This document shows, in pieces, positions 7,697 through 16,480 of a stretch of DNA of 64,000 bases (its first letter is position 1; every line of letters starts with the position of its first letter). The notes beneath the pieces are model-generated. The model was not told the DNA's origin. It did no database searches and saw only the letters and a list, made by a program, of their open reading frames with translations. Source of the DNA: Peptacetobacter sp900550335 (GTDB lineage Bacteria > Bacillota > Clostridia > Peptostreptococcales > Peptostreptococcaceae). The position numbers and the translations under genes were made by a program. The stretch is taken from NCBI RefSeq assembly GCF_047528295.1, contig NZ_CP180001.1, positions 682,001-746,000 on the forward strand, given 5' to 3'.

Positions 7697-9283
7697 CTAT
7701 TTACATCCTTTACAAGAAATACATTCTAAATCTTTTCTTATCCTTAAAGAAGTCTCACTCTTACCTAAACCACCAAAAGTACATCTAAGCTCTATAGGAA
7801 GTTTCATACCTATATCGTACATAGCATCTATAGTCTCATCAAGAGGAATCACTTTATCGAATCCAGCAAGAACCATATTTGTACAGCTAAGTGCGTTCAT
7901 ACCACCGATAACATTCTTGTTTAAGCAAGGAACCTCAACTCTATTGGCAACTGGGTCACAAGCAAGTCCTGTAAGTCCTTGAAGTGCCATAGATGCAGCA
8001 TCTATACATTCTCTAGCATCTCCACCCATCATCTGGCAAACACCTGCTGCTGCCATTCCAGATCCAGCGCCACATTCAACCTGACATCCACCAACTTCTG
8101 CGGCAAATGTAGCTCTTTCGGCAAAAAATACACCGATAAGTCCTGCAGCTAGCATTCCTTTAACAGTTTCTTCTCTAGAAGTTTTTAGAGATTTTTCTAC
8201 ACCAAGAAGAGTTCCAGGTAGGCATCCACAAGAACCTGCAGTTGGAGCAGCTATAATTACATTCATAGAGCTTTTTGCTTCCATTATAGCAGTTATATTT
8301 TCAATAACTGAGTTCATGACAGAGCCTGGAACTAATCTACTTTCATTTTCTCTTATTTTATGAGACTGAGAGTGAAGGATTCTATCTTCATACTCTGTAC
8401 CAGCAAGACCAGTTTTTGCCCGTGTATCCATTATTTCGACAAGATTGCTCATCTGCTCAAAAACAGCCTCTTTTGTTGTAGCACCTCTAACACTTTCATA
8501 GATTGTTGCAAGTTCCCAAAGTTCTAGATTCTTATCTTTGTTATATTCAAGCATTTCACTAGCTGAGCAGAAAGGTACAACAGTATCTGCTTTTGCTCTT
8601 GTAGTTAGTACAGGAGTGAAGTAGTATTTATCAATTATGTGCCATGTTCCGTCAAGAAGGAACCAGTTTTCTTCTGTAAGGTTGGCAGAAGTTTTTAGAT
8701 TTATACAGAATTTTGAGTCTTTTTTTGAGATAGATACCATTTCAAAAGATTTTATCTCTTTTCTTAAAAATTCTTCAACAACACATAATTCACCTGGGCT
8801 CTCATCTGTAATTATGCATAATTCAAAATAGTCCCCAACCATAGAGATTTCAAAGCCCTCAAGTTTGATTATATCTATCATTCCACCGCCAGTAGATATG
8901 GCATCTATATGTACTACTTTTCCACTTCCAGATGTTACTTCTATTCTGTAGTAGTTTGGATGTTCTACACCATAATCTAAAATTCTATACTCAAGGTCGA
9001 TTCCATTTTCTGGGACAAGAGTGTGATATTGGTCTACTCTAGAATCAGTAAGTGGTATTCCTAAAATTCCACACGCAAACCCCATATCTGTTCCATGTCC
9101 GTCATGAGATTCTGCAAGAGATCCATTAACATCAAAATCACAGACAATTTTTTTAATATCTGCATTTACTGACTGTCTAACAATTTCTCAAATTCTTGCT
9201 GCAGCTGCAACATGTGAACTAGAAGGGCCTCTCATTATTGGGCCGATAACATCATTAAAAATACTTGGCTTTTGCTTTTTCAT
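7697..9283 (-). pseudogene. L-serine dehydratase, Fe-S type, with in-frame TGA
   Basis: A single-chain iron-sulfur L-serine ammonia-lyase gene (serine to pyruvate plus NH3). From ATG at 9283, with GGGAG upstream, the frame reads MKKQKPSIFNDVIGPIMRGP and SSSHVAAAARI, then TGA at 9190-9188, then EIVRQSVNADIK and onward without further stops. The family expects Gly in RIGEIV, so a single GGA-to-TGA change explains the stop. Downstream are the beta and alpha domains, with Cys residues for the [4Fe-4S] cluster in GSCGCLPG, SCTNM and the end ECISCKGCK. An internal ATG at 9085 could restart translation but would lose the conserved GPSSSH serine-binding loop. Either a true nonsense mutation or a sequencing error. 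Confidence 0.85.
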
Positions 9284-9423
9284 AATAAATTCTCCCTATT
9301 TATTTTATTTTCTTTTTGAGAAGTGTGTTACAACAATTTTATAAGTAAAAAACATTTACTATTTTTTGTTTATTTAATTATATATCAAAAAAATAAGAAT
9401 TTTGCTATCAAAATACTTAAAAA

Positions 9424-9455
9424 AGATAATTATTATCGTAGTTAAATAGTATAAT
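9424..9455 (+). promoter_or_regulatory. Cobalamin-operon promoter with Fur-box-like palindrome
   Basis: A -10 TATAAT lies at 9450-9455, 40 bases before the cbiP start. Its -35 region is covered by AGATAATTATTATCG (9424-9438), whose core GATAAT-T-ATTATC is an exact inverted repeat and matches the 7-1-7 Fur consensus TGATAAT-N-ATTATCA at 13 of 15 bases. No B12 riboswitch is visible here. Confidence 0.5.
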
Positions 9456-9494
9456 ATAAGATAGGAAAATTATACGTTGAAAGGAGTGAAATTT

Positions 9495-11057
9495 TTGAAA
9501 GGAAAAATAATGTTTCAAGGAACTGCATCCAATGTAGGAAAGAGTATAATTGCTGCAGGTATGTGCAGAATTTTTGCTCAAGACGGATACAAAGTAGCTC
9601 CTTTTAAACCACAGAACATGGCATTAAACTCTTTCATTACAGATGAAGGACTAGAGATGGGAAGAGCTCAAGTGTTTCAGGCAGAAGCAGCAGGTATAAA
9701 GCCAAAAGCAGACATGAACCCAATCCTATTAAAGCCATGCGGAAATCATAGAAGTCAGGTGATTGTTAGAGGAAGGGTTGTTGGAGAGATGCACTCCTCT
9801 GAATATCATGAATATAAATTAGAATTAGTAGATATTTTAAAGGACACATTTTCTGATTTAGAAAATGAGTACGATGTTATTGTTATGGAGGGTGCAGGAA
9901 GTTGCGCCGAGATAAATTTAAAAGAAAGAGATATTTCAAATATGGGTATGGCTCAAATTGCCGATGCTCCAGTTGTTTTGGTATCTGATATAGATCGAGG
10001 TGGGGTATTTGCCTCAATTGTAGGAACACTTGCACTTTTAACTGAGGATGAGAGAAAAAGAGTGAAGGGTGTAATTATAAATAAATTTAGAGGGAAAAAA
10101 GAGTACTTTGCTGAAGGCGTGAAGATGCTTGAGGATATTATACATATACCTGTTTTGGGAGTTGTTCCGTACTCTGATATTAAGATTGAGGATGAGGACA
10201 GCGTAACGACTAGATTCAAAAAGGCTACAAAGAAAAACGATATAAATATCGAAATAGTTAGGACTCCACACATGTCAAACTTTACAGATTTCAATATTTT
10301 TGAGACACAGAGCGATGTAAGTCTTAGATATGTTGATTTTGGGGAATCTATTGGAAATCCTGATATGCTAATCATTCCAGGAACTAAGAGTACAGTAGAT
10401 GATTTAAAATATTTAAGAGAAACTGGACTTGAGGAGCAGATAAAGGAATGTGCTAGAAGAGGAAAGTTAGTATTTGGAATTTGTGGTGGATATCAGATAT
10501 TAGGTAAAAAAATTGTCGATAGGTATGGTGTTGAAAGCGACGATTTAGAGGTAGAAGGAATAGGACTTTTAAATACTGTAACGGAATTTGAAAAAGAAAA
10601 AACCACAGTTCAGACAGAGAGAGTTATTTCTTATAGTGTGCAAGGATATTTAAATGATGTAGCAGGGAAAAAAGTTAAAGGATATGAGATACACATGGGA
10701 ACTACAACAAAACTAGATGAATGTGTAGACGAAATATTTGCGAATGAGCCTACAGGTGAGGCTGAAAAAGATAGTGAGAATATGATTAAAAATAATGATA
10801 AGTTTTGTTTAATAGGATGTTCAAATTATTTAGGGAATGTTGTAGGTACTTATATACATGGAATTTTTGATGAAATAGACTTTACTAGAACTTTTCTAAA
10901 CACAATAAGATCTAAGAAGGGACTAGAGCCTGTAGCTAGTGAAGTAGAATCATTTGAAGAGTTTAAAAATAGAGAATATGACAGACTTGCGGATATGCTA
11001 AGAGAAAACTTAGACATGGAAAAAATATACGAAATAGTTGAAAATTCAAGCAAGTAA
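9495..11057 (+). CDS. cbiP: Cobyric acid synthase CbiP
   Basis: A roughly 520-residue glutamine- and ATP-dependent amidase that amidates side chains b, d, e and g of adenosylcobyrinic a,c-diamide. The N-terminal dethiobiotin-synthetase-like domain starts with the P-loop GTASNVGKS (residues 9-17); the C-terminal class-I glutaminase domain has the nucleophile Cys330 in FGICGGYQILG and a GYEIHMG/YIHGIFD block. Start is set at TTG 9495, eight bases after AAAGGAG; TTG 9477 would overlap the ribosome-binding site. It is the first gene of the corrin run and is read from the promoter at 9424-9455. Confidence 0.95.
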   Translation: MKGKIMFQGTASNVGKSIIAAGMCRIFAQDGYKVAPFKPQNMALNSFITDEGLEMGRAQVFQAEAAGIKPKADMNPILLKPCGNHRSQVIVRGRVVGEMHSSEYHEYKLELVDILKDTFSDLENEYDVIVMEGAGSCAEINLKERDISNMGMAQIADAPVVLVSDIDRGGVFASIVGTLALLTEDERKRVKGVIINKFRGKKEYFAEGVKMLEDIIHIPVLGVVPYSDIKIEDEDSVTTRFKKATKKNDINIEIVRTPHMSNFTDFNIFETQSDVSLRYVDFGESIGNPDMLIIPGTKSTVDDLKYLRETGLEEQIKECARRGKLVFGICGGYQILGKKIVDRYGVESDDLEVEGIGLLNTVTEFEKEKTTVQTERVISYSVQGYLNDVAGKKVKGYEIHMGTTTKLDECVDEIFANEPTGEAEKDSENMIKNNDKFCLIGCSNYLGNVVGTYIHGIFDEIDFTRTFLNTIRSKKGLEPVASEVESFEEFKNREYDRLADMLRENLDMEKIYEIVENSSK

Positions 11058-11093
11058 ATAGTCAATGCTATTAATTAATAGGAGATTTTAAAT

Positions 11094-12470
11094 ATGAAAA
11101 AGATTATGATTGCAGGGACTTCGAGTGGAGTTGGAAAGACTACAATTTCGCTTGGGATTATGCGGGCACTTACAAAGAGAAATCTAAAGGTGCAGCCATA
11201 CAAGGTTGGGCCTGATTACATAGATCCGTCTTTTCACACTTTTATAACTGGCAGAGATTCTAGAAACTTGGACTCTTATATGTTAGACGATGAAAAGATT
11301 AAATACATAGTAAATACTGCATCAAAGGATGCCGATATTTCTGTAATTGAGGGGGTTATGGGGCTTTATGACGGTTTTGGAACTGATATAGATAATTGCA
11401 GTAGTTCTTACACATCAAAGATTACCAAAACTCCAGTAATACTAGTGATAAATGGTAAGGCAATGGCTGCATCTGCTGCAGCTACAGTACTTGGTTATTT
11501 AAACTTAGATAAAAATGTAAATATCATAGGTGTGATTGCAAATAATGTAAAAACTGAAAGCCACTTCAATATAATAAAAGAATCTGTAAAAAAATACTGT
11601 GGACTAGAAGTTTTTGGATACTTCCCACCAAATGATAAATTTGCACTTGAATCAAGACATTTAGGTCTTGTTCCAATGGATGAGGTTGAAAAATTATCTG
11701 AGAAATTTTCATCTCTTGCAGATGAAATTGAAAAGTATATAGATATAGATAGAATAATAGAATTATCAGAGAGCGAAGAAGTTGTCAGCAAATTTGACTT
11801 AGTTGAGGAAATGAAAAAGAAGAATTTATTTGAATTAGCTGAGGGAAAAACTGTTGCGATTGCACATGATAAGGCATTTAACTTCTACTATAGAGAAAAT
11901 ATAGAGATATTTGAAAGACTTGGAATAGACATAAAATACTTTAGCCCTCTTGAAGATGTAAAGGTTCCGACGTGTGACTTTGTCTACATTGGAGGAGGAT
12001 TCCCAGAGATTTTTGCTGAGGAATTAGAGAAAAATGAGTCTATAAGAAAATCAATATTTGATTTATACGAAAATAATACTCCGATATATGCAGAATGTGG
12101 AGGACTTATGTATTTAGGAAAATCTATTATAGATAAGTCCAGTGTTGAAAGAAGTATGGTTGGGATTTTTGAAGGTGTCAGCGAAATGACTCCTAGACTT
12201 AGAAGATTTGGGTACTGTGAAGGAAAAGCCATAGAAAAGACAGTTATCTCAAAAGAAGGAGATTGTATAAGAGGGCATGAATTCCACCATTCAATATTTA
12301 AAAGCGACGAAAAATGTGCATATAAGATGAGAAAAATTAGAGATGGAAAAGTTGTGGACGAATGGGAAGGAGGATACAGCAAGAAAAATACACTTGCGAC
12401 ATATCTTCACACTCATTTTTACAACAACTTGGATTGTATAGAAAATATACTTAAAAACTGTGAAAGATAA
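11094..12470 (+). CDS. cbiA: Cobyrinic acid a,c-diamide synthase CbiA
   Basis: A 458-residue ATP/glutamine amidotransferase that amidates carboxylates a and c of cobyrinic acid. It has the same two-domain layout as CbiP: P-loop GTSSGVGKT at residues 8-16, the VQPYKVGPDYIDPSFH substrate segment, then a glutaminase domain with Cys335 in YAECGGLMYLG and the HEFHHS and THFYNN His-bearing segments. It follows cbiP by 36 bases with AGGAG before ATG 11094. Confidence 0.95.
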   Translation: MKKIMIAGTSSGVGKTTISLGIMRALTKRNLKVQPYKVGPDYIDPSFHTFITGRDSRNLDSYMLDDEKIKYIVNTASKDADISVIEGVMGLYDGFGTDIDNCSSSYTSKITKTPVILVINGKAMAASAAATVLGYLNLDKNVNIIGVIANNVKTESHFNIIKESVKKYCGLEVFGYFPPNDKFALESRHLGLVPMDEVEKLSEKFSSLADEIEKYIDIDRIIELSESEEVVSKFDLVEEMKKKNLFELAEGKTVAIAHDKAFNFYYRENIEIFERLGIDIKYFSPLEDVKVPTCDFVYIGGGFPEIFAEELEKNESIRKSIFDLYENNTPIYAECGGLMYLGKSIIDKSSVERSMVGIFEGVSEMTPRLRRFGYCEGKAIEKTVISKEGDCIRGHEFHHSIFKSDEKCAYKMRKIRDGKVVDEWEGGYSKKNTLATYLHTHFYNNLDCIENILKNCER

Positions 12471-12562
12471 TAAAAATTTGCGGAATAAAAATGTATTTAT
12501 TTGATAAAAATTTGGGGCGAGTGATTAATTGCCCAACTAGAATATAAGAGGAAATTTTGATT

Positions 12563-13576
12563 ATGGAAAATTTATTTACACCACAGGTAACAAGTACGGT
12601 TGTTTTTACTGTGATTGGATATAGTTTTGCAAATATACTTATTATGATTCTGGGATACATAATGGACTTGGTGTTTGGGGATCCGTATTGGTTTCCACAT
12701 CCAGTTAGATTCATAGGTAAGTTGATAAGCAAAACAGAAAAATTTATAAGAAAGCATGCAAAATCAGAGGAATCTCTAAAATATTGGGGGATTCTGATGT
12801 GGTTAGTGCCTGTTGTTACGACAGCACTTGTCACAACATTTATTGTAAAGATTGCAAGCTTCAATAAGTATGTAGAAATTTTTGTTAGTGCATTTATAAT
12901 CTATACAACACTTTCTACAAAGTGCTTAAAGGACGAGGCTACAAAGATTTACAAGGTACTTGAAACTGGAGATATAAAGAAATCGAGAGTGCAGCTTTCG
13001 TATATAGTAGGTCGTGATACTACAAATCTTAGTCAGTCTGAGATAATAAGGGCTACAGTTGAAACAGTTGCCGAAAATACTGTAGATGGAACAATTTCGC
13101 CGATGTTCTACGGTTTTTTGTTCGGCCCTGTAGGAGCTATGACTTATAAGGCAATAAACACATTAGACTCAATGGTTGGATATAAGAATGATAAATATTT
13201 AAACCTTGGATGTGTGTCTGCAAAATTAGACGATGTGGCTAACTTTATCCCAGCAAGGCTAACTGCGATATTTATGCCTTTAGGAGCATTTTTATGTGGT
13301 ATGAATGGAATAAACTCGTTTAAAATAGCGATTAGAGATAGAAAAAATCACAAAAGTCCAAACTGTGCATTTGCAGAAGGTGCAGCAGCTGGAGCGATGG
13401 GAGTACAGCTTGGTGGTACTAATATTTACTTCGGACAGGAAGTATACAAGCCTACTATTGGAGATAAGAAAAGAGAATTAGAAAACTACGATATAGTTAG
13501 AATGAATAAGCTTATGTATTCGACAACAGCCAATGCACTTTTAATTTTATCAGCGTTGTTTTGCATTATGATATAA
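12563..13576 (+). CDS. cbiB: Cobinamide(-phosphate) synthase CbiB
   Basis: A multi-pass membrane protein of about 338 residues that joins aminopropanol (phosphate) to adenosylcobyric acid. The family signature LGYIMDLVFGDPYWFPHPVR lies after the first hydrophobic helix, followed by IGKLIS; later come TVAENTVDGTISPMFY and several hydrophobic helices, the last at the C-terminus. ATG 12563 is preferred; the in-frame TTG 12557 sits only five bases after AAGAGG. The gene is directly followed by the threonine-phosphate decarboxylase homologue and kinase that make its co-substrate. Confidence 0.95.
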   Translation: MENLFTPQVTSTVVFTVIGYSFANILIMILGYIMDLVFGDPYWFPHPVRFIGKLISKTEKFIRKHAKSEESLKYWGILMWLVPVVTTALVTTFIVKIASFNKYVEIFVSAFIIYTTLSTKCLKDEATKIYKVLETGDIKKSRVQLSYIVGRDTTNLSQSEIIRATVETVAENTVDGTISPMFYGFLFGPVGAMTYKAINTLDSMVGYKNDKYLNLGCVSAKLDDVANFIPARLTAIFMPLGAFLCGMNGINSFKIAIRDRKNHKSPNCAFAEGAAAGAMGVQLGGTNIYFGQEVYKPTIGDKKRELENYDIVRMNKLMYSTTANALLILSALFCIMI

Positions 13577-13615
13577 TATATTAATACTGTTAAAAGGAGG
13601 GTTTGGAAAGAATTG

Positions 13616-14770
13616 ATGAAAGATAATTTTAATAAAAAATTTGAACCTATTAAAGAAAAAAATCTTAACAAAGAAAAAGAGCTTAATGATGAAAAAGTAC
13701 ATATAAGTTCAGTTCATGGGGCAGACATCAATTCAGCAGCCGAACTCTATGGACTTGAAGCAGATAAAATTATCGACTTTAGCTCGAATATCAATCCATT
13801 TATTGTAAATAGTATGGATAAGATTGTCGCAGCTGGGGTGAATAGTTTACAAAAATATCCAGATATAAAATACAGACGACTTAGAAAAAATATAGCAGAC
13901 TACCTTGGAGTAGATGATAGTCAAGTTATTCCTGGAAATGGAGCAACGGAGATAATCTATCTTCTTATGAGAAATCTGAAGGGGAGACTTGCTATAGTAA
14001 ATCCAACTTTTTCTGAGTATAGAAAAGGTGCAGAGATTGCAGGTCTAAGTGTAGTAGATTTTATAATGGATTGGAAGAAAGATTTTGAACTTGATTTAGA
14101 CGAAATTTACAGAAGAAAAGATGAGTTTGACAGTATATTTATCTGCAATCCAAACAATCCAGATGGATCTGTTAGAGAAATAAAAAAACTATTGGAATTT
14201 GCAGAAAAGGAAGGAAAGTTGCTTATAGTAGACGAAACCTTTATCGAATTTGTAGACTCTGAAAAAGATATAAGTCTTATAAATGAGGTTTATAAATCTA
14301 AAAACTTGTTCATCATCAGAGCAGTTACAAAGTTTTTTGGAATTCCAGGAATTAGGCTTGGATATGGAGTTACTTCAAATACGGAATTGCTCAATAAAAT
14401 GTATGAGGAAAAAGAACCATGGACGATAAACTCATTTGCGGATTCAGCATCTGATTTTATCTTTAAAGAGTGGGATTATATTAAGAAGAGTAAAGATTAT
14501 TTTTCTAAAGAAAGAATATGTATGATAAATGAAATAAATAAAATAGACGGAATAAAGGCGTTTAATTCAGATGCGAATTTTATTCTTGTCAGATTTGAAA
14601 ATAGAAATATATTGGATGTGAAAGAAAATTTATTAAAAAGGGCAGGTCTTCTTATTAGAGATGCATCTAATTTTATTGGTCTTGACTCTAGTTTTGCTAG
14701 AGTAGCCATTAAAAGTCATGAGCAAAATATTATACTTTTAGATGCACTTAGATCTGTATTGGGTGAATAG
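13616..14770 (+). CDS. cobD: Threonine-phosphate decarboxylase, CobD-like
   Basis: A PLP enzyme of the class-I aminotransferase fold, about 384 residues, expected to decarboxylate L-threonine-O-3-phosphate to (R)-1-aminopropan-2-ol phosphate for the nucleotide loop. Family markers are VHGADINSAAELYGL and IIDFSSNINPF near residues 32-65, the NPNNPDGS motif, and the PLP lysine in RAVTKFFGIPGIRLGYG. The first ~25 residues are a charged extension. ATG 13616 is preferred to TTG 13613; AGGAGG is 15 bases away with a nearer GGAAAG. Histidinol-phosphate aminotransferase is the main confusable family, but position in the corrin operon and the next gene support CobD. Confidence 0.88.
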   Translation: MKDNFNKKFEPIKEKNLNKEKELNDEKVHISSVHGADINSAAELYGLEADKIIDFSSNINPFIVNSMDKIVAAGVNSLQKYPDIKYRRLRKNIADYLGVDDSQVIPGNGATEIIYLLMRNLKGRLAIVNPTFSEYRKGAEIAGLSVVDFIMDWKKDFELDLDEIYRRKDEFDSIFICNPNNPDGSVREIKKLLEFAEKEGKLLIVDETFIEFVDSEKDISLINEVYKSKNLFIIRAVTKFFGIPGIRLGYGVTSNTELLNKMYEEKEPWTINSFADSASDFIFKEWDYIKKSKDYFSKERICMINEINKIDGIKAFNSDANFILVRFENRNILDVKENLLKRAGLLIRDASNFIGLDSSFARVAIKSHEQNIILLDALRSVLGE

Positions 14771-14771
14771 A

Positions 14772-15692
14772 GTGAAAGGTTACGCAAAATGCCCTGCTTC
14801 TTGTGGAGAGTTTGTGCAGGGAATGATAGGAAATGAAGAGTACCTCTGCTCCTATGCTGTAAATCTTTTTTCAGAAGTTTACCTTGAAGAGAGAAAAGAC
14901 GGAGAGGAAGAGGATTTAACAGAGAGAGTTAAAGGAACAGAAAAGAAAATATACATAAGAAATGTAAAAAAATCGAGATTGGCTATAAAAAAGGTATTTG
15001 AGAAATACAACATACCTGTTGAAACAATGAACAATTTATCAGTAAAGATAATAAGTGAAGTGCCAGTTAGCAAGGGAATGGGTAGTTCAACTGCTGATAT
15101 AGGCGCTGCGATTGGAGCTGCATTAAATCTAATCGGTGAGGAAATGACTCCTGAGGAAATTGCAGAAATAGCATCTTCAATAGAACCGACAGATTCTGTT
15201 TTTATGGAAGATAATGTAATATTTAACCCAGTCAAAGGTAAAGTGAAGGAAAAACTTGGGTATATAGACAATATGAAAGTTTTACTTCTTGAGCCAAATA
15301 AATATCTAAACACTGTAGACCTTAGAAAAAATAGAATGTATAGAGAAGCAAAGATGAGAAATAGAGAAATTATCGAAAATGCTTTTAGAATGCTTAAAAA
15401 AGGATTTACAGAAAAAGATAGAGAGATGATAGGTAGAGCGTGCACTGCTAGTAGTCTGGCAAATGAGAATATCTGTAAAAAAGAATATCTACATGAGATT
15501 ATAGAGGTATCTGATAAATTTGGCGGATTTGGAGTAAATGTAGCACACAGTGGGACAATAGTAGGAATTTTAGTAGATAAGGATTTCGACTGTAGCGAGA
15601 TGATAGCAGAATTAAAAAGAAGAGAGATAGATAAAGTTTATTCTGATATGTACACATTGGATATCATCAAAGGTGGAATAAGATACGAGTAA
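14772..15692 (+). CDS. L-threonine kinase, PduX-like GHMP kinase
   Basis: A roughly 306-residue GHMP-family kinase. The N-terminal YAKCPASCGEFVQG block is typical of PduX, and the glycine/serine-rich ATP loop is PVSKGMGSSTADIGAA at about residues 96-111. PduX phosphorylates L-threonine to give the substrate of CobD, so this gene and the preceding one supply the aminopropanol arm. GTG 14772 begins one base after the preceding stop; upstream in-frame starts would lie within the cobD-like gene. Substrate is inferred from neighbours and family. Confidence 0.85.
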   Translation: MKGYAKCPASCGEFVQGMIGNEEYLCSYAVNLFSEVYLEERKDGEEEDLTERVKGTEKKIYIRNVKKSRLAIKKVFEKYNIPVETMNNLSVKIISEVPVSKGMGSSTADIGAAIGAALNLIGEEMTPEEIAEIASSIEPTDSVFMEDNVIFNPVKGKVKEKLGYIDNMKVLLLEPNKYLNTVDLRKNRMYREAKMRNREIIENAFRMLKKGFTEKDREMIGRACTASSLANENICKKEYLHEIIEVSDKFGGFGVNVAHSGTIVGILVDKDFDCSEMIAELKRREIDKVYSDMYTLDIIKGGIRYE

Positions 15693-15770
15693 AGCTAGGA
15701 TATAAATAAAATATAAAAAAGATGATATAAAAAAATAAGATAGTGTTAAAAAATAAAAGGAGGGATTTTT

Positions 15771-16409
15771 TTGGATTATATTAAAAACCCTATGAAGATT
15801 GAAGAGAGAAGTTTTGAGATTATACAGGGAATAATAGATGATATAAGACCTGGATACGAGTACAAAAGTGAAATAGAAGAAAAAATAATAAAAAGAGCTA
15901 TACATACAACTGCTGATTTTGAGTATTTAGATATTCTAAAAATATCTGATAATGCAGCTGAGATAATAAAGGATGCTCTTGAAAATAAAGCAAGTATTTA
16001 CACAGACACTACTATGGCTTTAAGTGGGATAAACAAGAGAAAGCTAGACAAATTAGGTTGTAATTATGCTTGTTTAGTTGCAGATGAGAGAACTGTTGCA
16101 AGAGCTAAAGAAAAAGAGATTACAAGATCTATGGCTGCAGTTGAGATAGCTGCTGAGGACAAAGGAAGAAAGATTTTTGTTCTTGGAAATGCTCCAACAG
16201 CATTATTTAAGGTTATAGAAATGGTAGAAGCAGGTGAAATGGAAGTAGATGCTGTTATAGGTGTTCCAGTTGGATTTGTTGGAGCAGCTGAGTCAAAAGA
16301 AAGACTTGCAGAAACAGATATTCCATATATACTTTCTGAAGGAAGAAAAGGTGGAAGTAATCTAGCTGCTGCAATAATTAATGCAATACTTTACAGCATA
16401 GAGAGATAA
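15771..16409 (+). CDS. cbiC: Cobalt-precorrin-8 methylmutase CbiC
   Basis: A 212-residue enzyme that shifts a methyl group from C11 to C12 to give cobyrinic acid. It opens with the family form MDYIKNPMKIEERSFEIIQG, carries HTTADFEYLD with the conserved catalytic His, and ends with the GVPVGFVGAAESKERL and GRKGGSNLAAAIINA segments. The start is TTG 15771 after AAAAGGAGG. Confidence 0.95.
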   Translation: MDYIKNPMKIEERSFEIIQGIIDDIRPGYEYKSEIEEKIIKRAIHTTADFEYLDILKISDNAAEIIKDALENKASIYTDTTMALSGINKRKLDKLGCNYACLVADERTVARAKEKEITRSMAAVEIAAEDKGRKIFVLGNAPTALFKVIEMVEAGEMEVDAVIGVPVGFVGAAESKERLAETDIPYILSEGRKGGSNLAAAIINAILYSIER

Positions 16410-16480
16410 TTTGGGTTATAAAAACAAAAATTTTAAACTTAGATTATATAATGTAGATTATATAAATAGAGAGAATAATA

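Noticed and set aside
9188..9190. Selenocysteine readthrough at the TGA in the serine dehydratase gene
   Set aside because: The family has Gly, not Cys, at this position, and no bacterial SECIS-like hairpin is evident right after the TGA.
12511..12536. TTGGGGC / GCCCAA hairpin between cbiA and cbiB
   Set aside because: Short stem, long loop, no T-tract; too weak to call a terminator.
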